Origin: an uncultured Oscillospiraceae bacterium
Lineage (GTDB): Bacteria; Bacillota; Clostridia; Oscillospirales; Oscillospiraceae
Direction of reading: 5' to 3'
Assembly: GCA_944385775.1 (NCBI GenBank)
Contig: CALWYM010000069.1
Location: 1 to 16,332 of the forward strand
DNA: 16,332 bases
Of the stretch, positions 1 to 6,401 are shown piece after piece. Below the pieces are notes generated by a model. The model had not been told where the DNA came from and ran no database searches. It saw nothing but the letters and a program-made list of their open reading frames with translations. Position 1 is the first letter of the stretch. Every line of letters begins with the position of its first letter. The translations under genes were made by a program, and so were the position numbers.

Positions 1-967
1 TGACATGGTGGGCGGCAGACAGAACGACGGCTACGGTCCCCTTAACATTACCGATTTGCCGAAAGCTTCTCCGAGCTTTGTTGCTGATTTGGCACTCCTT
101 GTCCTTGACGAGGTTAAGCAGGAGGCTCCTCAGCACGGCAGCGATAAGAAGGTGCCTATGTTTAACAGCTCCTTCAGCGGCTTCTCCGGCGGCAGCGACC
201 ACCAGATTCTCACCGACCCCTGCGTTGGTATTCCGGCTCTTATGCTCGGTCAGTGGCCCGACAAGTTCTATCACACCTCCAGCGATACTGTGGAAATGGT
301 AGACCCGAAAATCCTTCACAAGTCCGCTTCCATTGCCGCAGCCTACGCTTACGCTCTGGCAAATCTCTCCGTTTCCGATGTGGAGCAGGTTATGAATACA
401 GCCTTGGCCCGTATGGTAAGCGATATTACAGAGCTTATTTCCGACAGGCAGATCGGCAAAATTTCCGATGAGGTCTATGGCAGAAAGGCTTTCCGCCGCT
501 GCCAGTACGCTGTGGAGTGCATTCAGGATTATAAGCGCTTCTTTACCGGTGAGGAGCTTTCAAAGGTTTCTGAGATAATTGAGAAGGAAGCCGCCCACAT
601 TATGACTGTGGCCGCTGCTGTTTCCGGTATTGACGTTACCGTAGCTCCCGCTCCCGTGCTTACTGCCGAGCAGACCGCTGCCCTTAGCTACGTGCCTGTA
701 AGAACCCATTTCACTCCCGTTCAGACAAGACACCTTAGCCGCTCCTTCACTCCTGAGCAGAAGGCTGCCAATGATGACTTCTCAAAGAATTATATGAAGC
801 GTCTCGGCTGGGGTACTACCTCAATTCTCATGTACTATGTAAACGGCAAACGCACAGCCGCAGAAATTTGCGAGGTGCTTGCTCTCGATAACGGCACCGT
901 GGACGCCGAAGCCGTAAGTAAGTATATTGACCTTATGACACTTCTCGGCTTTATCGTAAAGAAATAA
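1..967 (+). CDS. M28-like zinc aminopeptidase, C-terminal part (5' end outside window)
   Basis: The frame is already open at base 2 (Asp-Met-Val-Gly-Gly), so the ATG at position 5 is probably internal and the true start lies to the left. DMVGG matches the conserved strand of M28-family metallopeptidases that carries a metal ligand. Further along, GGSDH and the run DKFYHTSSDT (about residues 87-96 counted from the ATG) match the late M28 motif in which a His completes the di-zinc site. The protease fold ends near residue 125 and a helical stretch follows. The last 80 or so residues, from about GWGTTSILMYYVNGKRTAAE, resemble a small winged-helix or PqqD-like module, as in some DUF4910/COG4310 aminopeptidase-like proteins. 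No membrane segment is visible in this part. It probably cleaves peptides in the cytoplasm, with unknown substrate. The fold call is fairly sure; the subfamily is inferred. Confidence 0.75.
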   Translation, partial: DMVGGRQNDGYGPLNITDLPKASPSFVADLALLVLDEVKQEAPQHGSDKKVPMFNSSFSGFSGGSDHQILTDPCVGIPALMLGQWPDKFYHTSSDTVEMVDPKILHKSASIAAAYAYALANLSVSDVEQVMNTALARMVSDITELISDRQIGKISDEVYGRKAFRRCQYAVECIQDYKRFFTGEELSKVSEIIEKEAAHIMTVAAAVSGIDVTVAPAPVLTAEQTAALSYVPVRTHFTPVQTRHLSRSFTPEQKAANDDFSKNYMKRLGWGTTSILMYYVNGKRTAAEICEVLALDNGTVDAEAVSKYIDLMTLLGFIVKK

Positions 968-990
968 CGAACCAAATAAGTATAAACTGC

Positions 991-1028
991 GGCGGCAGGG
1001 AGTTTTACACTCCCTGCCGCCTTCTTTT
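991..1028 (+). terminator. Rho-independent terminator between convergent genes
   Basis: A perfect 12-bp GC-rich stem (991-1002 paired with 1010-1021, GGCGGCAGGGAG) has a 7-nt loop and is followed by TTCTTTT. It begins 24 nt after the peptidase stop codon. The T-rich side favours termination of the plus-strand gene. The minus-strand permease gene ends at 1027, right against the stem, so the hairpin may also serve that transcript, but its T tract on that side is poor. Confidence 0.85.
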
Positions 1029-1935
1029 ACAGTATTCTCTCCCCTAAACCAATAATCAGTGGCATTGTCACAACGGACAGCACCGTGCTGACCACCACCT
1101 GTCCGGCAGCACGGGTATAATCCTTGCCGTAAAGCTGGGCAAAAACCGTCACGTTTATACCGATAGGCGCCGCCGCCAGTATGGAAACCGCAAGCTTCAG
1201 GTCCTTGCCGCCAAACGGCATAATATAGAGCAGCAAAAGCGATATAAGGGGTACTGCCACAAGGCGAAGGACAGCGGCTTTATATGTATCCTTTGACTTC
1301 ATAAGAGTCGGAATGGAAACTTGGGCAAAATACGCGCCCAGTATAATCATGGCAATGGGTCCGTTCATATCCGAAAATGTGCCCAGAATTTCAGTCGCCA
1401 CTACGGGAAGCTTAATTTCAAAAGCATAGAAGCATATACCCACAATAAAGCTTACGATCGCCGGAATAGATAGTATTTTCTTTGCGGAAATAGACTCAGA
1501 ACTGCCTGTTACGAGATAAATGCCATAGGAAAACTGAAGTACATTCATCATGGCTATAAAGGCAACCGTATAGCAAACGGCCTCCTCTCCCAGTGTGTTT
1601 GCCACAAGGGGTATTCCCAAAAAGCCAGCGTTAGAGAAAGAAACTCCAAACTGCTCCAGTCCCTGTCCCTTTCCGTAAACAATCCTTGCCGTACCAATAG
1701 ACACAGCAAAACACATAACGGCAAGAAGAAATGACAAAAGAAGCTCCTTCGTCATCTCTGGCGTATTTTCCAAAAGAAATGACTTTACTATAACACATGG
1801 AAGTATAACATTTAGCAGCAGCCGGCTTATACACCCCGTTCCCTCGTTTGTAAGGTACCCCTTTTTATACATGAAAAACCCTACCGAGGCGTACACCATC
1901 ATTACCAAAAGTCGGATTCCTATAACAAGTGTCAA
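1027..1935 (-). CDS. AEC-family (auxin efflux carrier-like) membrane permease
   Basis: The protein has about 302 residues and is almost entirely hydrophobic, with about ten predicted membrane segments in two halves. This is the size and pattern of the AEC family (Mem_trans, PF03547), bacterial members of which export or import organic acids such as malate. The C-terminal half carries the family-typical run YGKDYTRAAGQVVVSTVLS followed by a proline-containing final helix. Substrate cannot be told from sequence. Start choice: the longest frame begins with GTG at 1944, but that codon is only about one base from the GGAGG ribosome binding site (1946-1950). The TTG at 1933-1935 has about a 10-nt spacer and gives MTLVIGIRLLVMM, so I prefer it. 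The gene lies 80 nt downstream of the SleB-like gene on the same strand, separated by a strong hairpin. It is probably a separate unit from the germination operon, though read-through is possible. Confidence 0.85.
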   Translation of the reverse strand: MTLVIGIRLLVMMVYASVGFFMYKKGYLTNEGTGCISRLLLNVILPCVIVKSFLLENTPEMTKELLLSFLLAVMCFAVSIGTARIVYGKGQGLEQFGVSFSNAGFLGIPLVANTLGEEAVCYTVAFIAMMNVLQFSYGIYLVTGSSESISAKKILSIPAIVSFIVGICFYAFEIKLPVVATEILGTFSDMNGPIAMIILGAYFAQVSIPTLMKSKDTYKAAVLRLVAVPLISLLLLYIMPFGGKDLKLAVSILAAAPIGINVTVFAQLYGKDYTRAAGQVVVSTVLSVVTMPLIIGLGERIL

Positions 1936-1950
1936 ATGAATCACCCCTCC

Positions 1951-1985
1951 ATATTATGCCGGAGACCCTGTCTCCGGCATAATAT
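1951..1985 (-). terminator. Perfect 15-bp hairpin between SleB-like gene and AEC gene
   Basis: ATATTATGCCGGAGA at 1951-1965 is repeated in inverted form at 1971-1985 with a 5-nt loop. It lies 31 nt after the SleB-like stop codon and could end the germination operon, but neither side has a poly-T tract. On the minus strand the base after the stem is the first G of the GGAGG ribosome binding site of the AEC gene. The hairpin may therefore act as a weak terminator, an mRNA 3' stabiliser or a translational control element. Confidence 0.55.
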
Positions 1986-2015
1986 TACCTTACGAAAACT
2001 ACACTGTCAATAATT

Positions 2016-2681
2016 TCACGAACAGAACCTGTGTTTTCCTATGGTCACTATAAGCGGTCTTGACCATATCCATTTATTTGTGGCGGTAACAGGGTTGAAA
2101 TAATAAATAGCACCGCCGGAGGGATCCCAACCATTCATGGCGTCTCTTGCGGCTCTGTACGCTGATTCGGCAACAGGCTCGTCAAACTGTCCGTCGTCGA
2201 TACAGGAGAAAGCTCCTTTCTGATAAATCACTCCTGCCATGGTGGATGGAAATGACGGGTGCTCCATTCTGTTAAGCACCACGGCACCCACTGCCACCTG
2301 ACCTGTATAGGGCTCTCCCCGTGCCTCAGCCGAAATCAGCCGCGCCAAAAGGGCTATGTCATTTGAATAATCCTCTCCACCGGGAGAGATACCTATGGCT
2401 TCCATGGTCTTTTCACCGCAGATTCCGTCGGCTGTAAGTCCATTGGCCTTTTGAAACCGTCTCACCGCAGATTCCGTGGCGCTGCCGTATATGCCGTCCA
2501 GTGCGCCGTTATAGTAGCCCCACTGGCTGAGCCTTGTCTGTATCTCCTTAACAGTATCGCCGGAGGAGCCTCTTTTGTACGCGGCGCCGCCTGCGCCTGT
2601 AACCACCTTAAAAACCGATATTAGACCAATATTTACAGCAAAAATTACTGCAAGAGCTAGGATTAATTTTCTTTTATTCAT
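2016..2681 (-). CDS. sleB: SleB-like spore cortex-lytic enzyme
   Basis: About 221 residues. SleB enzymes are lytic transglycosylases that cut muramic-delta-lactam-containing cortex peptidoglycan during germination. An N-terminal hydrophobic segment (NKRKLILALAVIFAVNIGLI) acts as signal peptide or anchor. A peptidoglycan-binding domain follows (about residues 40-95, motif LDGIYGSATESAVRRFQ), then the SleB/CwlJ hydrolase domain to the C terminus. That domain shows EARGEPYTGQVAVGAVVLNR with the likely catalytic Glu in AEARGE, then GWDPSGGAIYYFNP, KWIWSRP and the typical IGKHRFC end. Start choice: GTG at 2690 is possible, but ATG at 2679-2681 has AAGGTGAG at good spacing and overlaps the gerAB stop by 8 bases, implying translational coupling. 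No ypeB neighbour is present, unlike the usual sleB-ypeB pair. Domain identity is very clear; orthology to Bacillus SleB is likely but it could be a SleL/CwlJ-group paralogue by function. Confidence 0.9.
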   Translation of the reverse strand: MNKRKLILALAVIFAVNIGLISVFKVVTGAGGAAYKRGSSGDTVKEIQTRLSQWGYYNGALDGIYGSATESAVRRFQKANGLTADGICGEKTMEAIGISPGGEDYSNDIALLARLISAEARGEPYTGQVAVGAVVLNRMEHPSFPSTMAGVIYQKGAFSCIDDGQFDEPVAESAYRAARDAMNGWDPSGGAIYYFNPVTATNKWIWSRPLIVTIGKHRFCS

Positions 2682-3759
2682 ATTTCTCACCTTTCACCTG
2701 TCCTTTTATCCACCCCGCGACCATTACCGCGGGAATAAGAATATAGGTCAGGGTCATATTTATAACGGGCACGTATAAATCGCTGAAGCTTTCAAGAACA
2801 AAGGCGTTGGGAAAAAGGGAACCCACGGCTGCCGTAACTGCCCCGAAAGCTGCTGCCAGAACCGGGCTTTCCCCGGATCTAAATATGCTGCCCAGTATTT
2901 TTCTGCATATCATTATCACCGAGGACAGGAGCATGAAGTCAGTTAAAATCCATGTGGCGATTATCAGCGCCTCTATTCGCTCCACCACGCCGAAAATGGT
3001 TATATTCCGGATTACTGTGAAAAATCCGTTTTGAAAGTTTGGTATAAGGCTGTAATGACAAAACCCCACCGTCACCACCATTACACCGAAAATTGCCGCC
3101 ATGGTGGATAAAAACTTCTTTCCAATCTCTTTTCCCAGGTTGTCCCTGCTGCGGACACTGCCACCGAGGAAGAGAAAATACAGTCCCGCCCCTATAACGT
3201 CCAGTATGGGAAGACTTCCAAGGAGGATTTTTCCAGTGTCCTCAACTTTTACTGGCAGAAGATTTTCAAGCTCTACGTTCATTACGGAAGCAAATATTAC
3301 TATTATGAGCAAAACTCCGATTATTACGGAAAAAACCTCTCCTGTCCGCACAAGCCCCTTCAGACTGCCGCCGCCGGCAAGAGCTGAAGCCGCCGCCATA
3401 ACCCAGAGGAATACGCTTACGCCGCCCCGCTGATAAACCGTACTGACAAGCCTTTCAGCAGCGGACCGTGCCACAAATCCGCCGTAAAACAAAAGCCACA
3501 GAAAAATTATAGAGAGAAAAATTTTGCCGCCAAAATTTCCTAGTGCGTATTTTATCCGGGAAGAAAGGCTTTTTGCCGTGCGCCCTGAAATAGCCCTAAG
3601 ATATATAAAGCCTGCCACAGTTGCGGGGATAACGGAAAGCCACGCCGCGTTCTGGGCTATATTTACTGCCGACCTGGGCAATATGCGGATAAAGGGCGAC
3701 AGCAGGGATATAAAAACCGTTACGGCAAGCTGCCTTGCCGTTATATTTTCACCCTTCAT
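2674..3759 (-). CDS. gerAB: Spore germination receptor B subunit (GerAB/Spore_permease family)
   Basis: 361 residues with about ten membrane helices, typical in length and pattern for the GerAB/GerKB endospore permease family (PF03845), which belongs to the amino acid/polyamine/organocation transporter superfamily. The N terminus (NITARQLAVTVFISLLSPFI, then AWLSVIPATVAGF) matches the family start. The B subunit sits in the spore inner membrane with the A and C subunits and is thought to bind the germinant, often an amino acid. The specific germinant cannot be read from sequence. The ATG at 3757-3759 overlaps the TGA of the upstream gerAC (ATGA), with GGGAGGAG upstream; the 3' end overlaps the SleB-like start. 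These overlaps argue for one co-translated operon, in which transcription order is A-C-B as in gerK operons. Confidence 0.93.
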   Translation of the reverse strand: MKGENITARQLAVTVFISLLSPFIRILPRSAVNIAQNAAWLSVIPATVAGFIYLRAISGRTAKSLSSRIKYALGNFGGKIFLSIIFLWLLFYGGFVARSAAERLVSTVYQRGGVSVFLWVMAAASALAGGGSLKGLVRTGEVFSVIIGVLLIIVIFASVMNVELENLLPVKVEDTGKILLGSLPILDVIGAGLYFLFLGGSVRSRDNLGKEIGKKFLSTMAAIFGVMVVTVGFCHYSLIPNFQNGFFTVIRNITIFGVVERIEALIIATWILTDFMLLSSVIMICRKILGSIFRSGESPVLAAAFGAVTAAVGSLFPNAFVLESFSDLYVPVINMTLTYILIPAVMVAGWIKGQVKGEKYE

Positions 3760-4865
3760 GGTCTTAAGCTCCTCCCATTTTCCGGCAGTGGGTCTATTAT
3801 ATCGTATGTTCTCTCGATAACTGCCTCAACGTATATTTCAGGCTCAGTCCCATTAAGGCGTTGTCCCATAATCTCCGCTCTGTGTTCCAGTCCCGCAAAG
3901 TCAAGCTTTGAGGAGCCTATCCTGTCAAGTGCTGCCTTTACATAACCGTACATTTCAGAGCAAACCTCCCTGTCAATTCTTTCCCGAAGCTCATCCTCCC
4001 TTACGGAATTTACCCCGGAAACGGAAGCAATATCGCCCTTCACCTTTACCGTAATAATAAGTCTGCCTTTTTCGGCGGAGAGCTTTAGCTCCGGGCTTTG
4101 AAGTTTTACCGTCACAACGCCCTCAGCGATACCCAAAGGAAGCTCCTGGGTATTTTCCTTTTCCAAAAGTATAATGGCTCCCCTCATCTCATTCTCTGTA
4201 AGGTACCCCTCAAGACGGGTACCGTTGAAAAGGGCAAAAGTCCCCGGCGCCGGGAAAAGCTCCGTCTCACCCTCGGTCAGAAGCTCTTTGCCGTAGATGG
4301 TCTGTACAAGAGCGCAGCCGTTTTGACCGAGCCCTGAGGCAAAATCAAGGCAGGTAAAGATATATCCGCCTCCCAGGCTTCCTATATTTTCCCTCAAATA
4401 GCTCAGGCTGTCGGAAATACTGATATTCTCACCGGTAGAAGCCTTGATGAGCTCCTCCGGAGTAATACCGCGACAGATATAAAAATCAGTATCAAGGCGC
4501 ATTGAGTCGGAGCGCTCAATATAGTCCAGGACCTCATCAATTCCCGACTGAGCCAGCTTTTCCCCGATTATCACCTGTTCTGTGTGGGAAAACCTGGCTT
4601 CCCGTCCCTGAGGCAGATTCATTATATTGTTTACCGCCAGGGAAAAGGTCTCCCCTTTCGCAGAATAAATTTCCGGATTTCGTGTCTGTCCCGACGCGGT
4701 ACAGACAGTTACAAGATATTCTCCCCCTGACTTTTCCACTCCCAAAGTTCTCACAAGGGAAATTTCGTCCGGCTCAATGGCAAGAGACAAGGCTCCCAGA
4801 TTATTGCAGCCGGAAAGCAAAAGCAAAACAAGGACAAGGCTCAGTATTAAATAAAGTTTTTTCAC
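3756..4865 (-). CDS. gerAC: Spore germination receptor C subunit lipoprotein (Ger(x)C family)
   Basis: 369 residues. The N terminus is a lipoprotein signal: MKK, a leucine-rich core, then the lipobox LLSGC with the lipidated Cys at residue 20. The mature part fits the Ger(x)C family. Just after the lipobox it has the conserved start in which the protein declares an 'E-I-S-L-V-R-T-L-G-V' strand, followed later by FSHTEQVIIGEKLA and TDFYICRG. GerAC proteins are lipid-anchored to the outer face of the spore inner membrane and are required for receptor function. Start is GTG at 4863-4865, overlapping the TGA of gerAA (GTGA), with AAAGGAG about 7-8 nt upstream. The stop overlaps the gerAB start by four bases. 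Length is normal for the family and nothing looks broken. Confidence 0.93.
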   Translation of the reverse strand: MKKLYLILSLVLVLLLLSGCNNLGALSLAIEPDEISLVRTLGVEKSGGEYLVTVCTASGQTRNPEIYSAKGETFSLAVNNIMNLPQGREARFSHTEQVIIGEKLAQSGIDEVLDYIERSDSMRLDTDFYICRGITPEELIKASTGENISISDSLSYLRENIGSLGGGYIFTCLDFASGLGQNGCALVQTIYGKELLTEGETELFPAPGTFALFNGTRLEGYLTENEMRGAIILLEKENTQELPLGIAEGVVTVKLQSPELKLSAEKGRLIITVKVKGDIASVSGVNSVREDELRERIDREVCSEMYGYVKAALDRIGSSKLDFAGLEHRAEIMGQRLNGTEPEIYVEAVIERTYDIIDPLPENGRSLRP

Positions 4866-6304
4866 CTTTCTCTCCTTTCGGTAAGCTCCGGCTCCCTGTC
4901 ACGCTTTTTTCTCATGGATATGCGGAAAATAGCCCTTTTAATATACCTTCCCCGGCTTCCGGCAAAGGGAGTAAGGTAGGCGACGCCAAAGCTGTCCATA
5001 GATGCAAGCCCCCATATTATAAGCGCCACGCCTATGGCAAGACCAAACATTCCCAGAGTTATGGACATAAGGACAAGAACGAACCGGAATATCCTCACCG
5101 CCGACGCCATATCCTGGTCGGGTATGGTGTATCCCGCAATCCCTGCCAGAGCTATGGCTACAACCACAACCGGTGAAACTACCTTTGCCTCCACCGCGGA
5201 CTGACCTACAATCAGCGCTCCTATAATGGAAACAGTCTGTCCCACAGGCGCTGCCAGCCTGAGTCCCGCCTCCTGCAAAAGCTCAAAGGATATGAGCATT
5301 GTCAGAACCTCCACCGCCGTGGGAAATGGTACCGATATTTTCGCGTCAATTATGCTGCTCATAAGGCGAATTGGTATCATCTCCTGATGATACATAACAA
5401 TGGCAACATAAAACGCCGGCGTCAGAAGGGACAGGGCAAGGCAGAAATACCGAAGCGCCGTAAGTATGGACGCTATTGCGTAATGGCTTGCCTGGTCCTC
5501 GGGCACCTTTAAAAATTGTGTAAAGGTCCCCGGCACAAGATAACCCAGCGGAAGCCCGTCAACCAGTATTCCCACCCTGCCCTCCACAAGGTTCAGGGCG
5601 AATTTGTCCGGTCTTTCCGTGGTTATTACCTGGGGAAAGGGGGAGTTTGGGTGGTCGGAAATATTCTCAACAATAGTTGCGGAGGATATAAGGTCGCTGT
5701 TTTTAATGCTGCCGATTCTTTTCTCCGCCTCTTTTACAAAGTTAATATCGGTAAAACCGTCAATATAGATTACCGCAACGTCCGTATTTGTCTGCTTACC
5801 TACCTTCAGGGGTCTCACGGTGAGTTTTTCGCTTTTAATCCGTTTTCGCACAAGTGCTGTATTGGTACGGAGGGTCTCTACAAAGGCGTCTCTGCCGCCT
5901 TTCATTACCTTTTCTTCCTTTGGTTCAGATACAGCACGCTTTTCCGTGCTTTTTACCTCAAAGGTCAGCGCCTTTCCCAGCTTGGGAAAAATAATGGCTA
6001 TGCGACCGTTCAGCATATCGCCCACAAGCTCCGACAGCTTTTCACAGCTCTTTACAGATGGAGCATAAACAACGCTTTTTTCCAAACGCTCCATTGCGCT
6101 GCCCTCGTCAATGCAATCCTCAAGGGACATTAAGGGACGGATAACGTCCTCCGCGGCAGTCACCGACGAGCACAGCCCGTCAATATAGGTCAGCAGCAGT
6201 TCTATGCTCCCGCATACCCTTATATGCCGTATCTCCAAATCCGCAGAGGCGTTAAACGCCTCCGTCAGACTTTCCTCCCGAATTTCATGTACTTTTTTCA
6301 GCAA
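4862..6304 (-). CDS. gerAA: Spore germination receptor A subunit (GerA family)
   Basis: 480 residues, usual size for the GerA family (PF03323). Residues 1 to about 240 are soluble and appear to contain two related subdomains, each with a short 'YIDG' strand (TYIDGL near 38 and IYIDGF near 179). The C-terminal half holds five or so membrane helices with the highly conserved block SFELLQEAGLRLAAPVGQ followed by SIIGALIVGQSAVEA and AGYTIPDQD. The A subunit is the oligomer-forming core of the inner-membrane germinant receptor. Start is TTG at 6302-6304 with a weak GGAAGTGG ribosome binding site; no in-frame ATG or GTG exists upstream before the terminator, and the conserved N-terminal helix begins within ten codons. 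It is first gene of the gerAA-gerAC-gerAB-SleB-like operon. The mfd terminator ends about 20 nt upstream, leaving little room for a dedicated promoter. Forespore expression (sigma-G) is expected from family knowledge but no clear box is visible. Confidence 0.93.
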   Translation of the reverse strand: MLKKVHEIREESLTEAFNASADLEIRHIRVCGSIELLLTYIDGLCSSVTAAEDVIRPLMSLEDCIDEGSAMERLEKSVVYAPSVKSCEKLSELVGDMLNGRIAIIFPKLGKALTFEVKSTEKRAVSEPKEEKVMKGGRDAFVETLRTNTALVRKRIKSEKLTVRPLKVGKQTNTDVAVIYIDGFTDINFVKEAEKRIGSIKNSDLISSATIVENISDHPNSPFPQVITTERPDKFALNLVEGRVGILVDGLPLGYLVPGTFTQFLKVPEDQASHYAIASILTALRYFCLALSLLTPAFYVAIVMYHQEMIPIRLMSSIIDAKISVPFPTAVEVLTMLISFELLQEAGLRLAAPVGQTVSIIGALIVGQSAVEAKVVSPVVVVAIALAGIAGYTIPDQDMASAVRIFRFVLVLMSITLGMFGLAIGVALIIWGLASMDSFGVAYLTPFAGSRGRYIKRAIFRISMRKKRDREPELTERRER

Positions 6305-6321
6305 ATTACCACTTCCATATA

Positions 6322-6363
6322 TAAAAAAACTACGACTGAGTAATTTTGTCTCAGTCGTAGTTT
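6322..6363 (-). terminator. Rho-independent terminator of mfd
   Basis: On the minus strand a perfect stem (14 bp counting the A-T pairs; 6350-6363 with 6327-6340, core CTACGACTGAG) with a 9-nt loop is followed directly by TTTTTTT. It begins 38 nt after the mfd stop. Its T tract ends about 18-20 nt before the gerAA TTG start. Confidence 0.93.
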
Positions 6364-6401
6364 GCCCTTCAAGGCTCCGTTTAACTATGGAAAGATATGG
6401 T

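Noticed and set aside
4502..5176. Open frame (224 codons) on the plus strand across the gerAC/gerAA junction
   Set aside because: Proline- and lysine-rich with no domain signature; antisense to two clearly identified germination genes.
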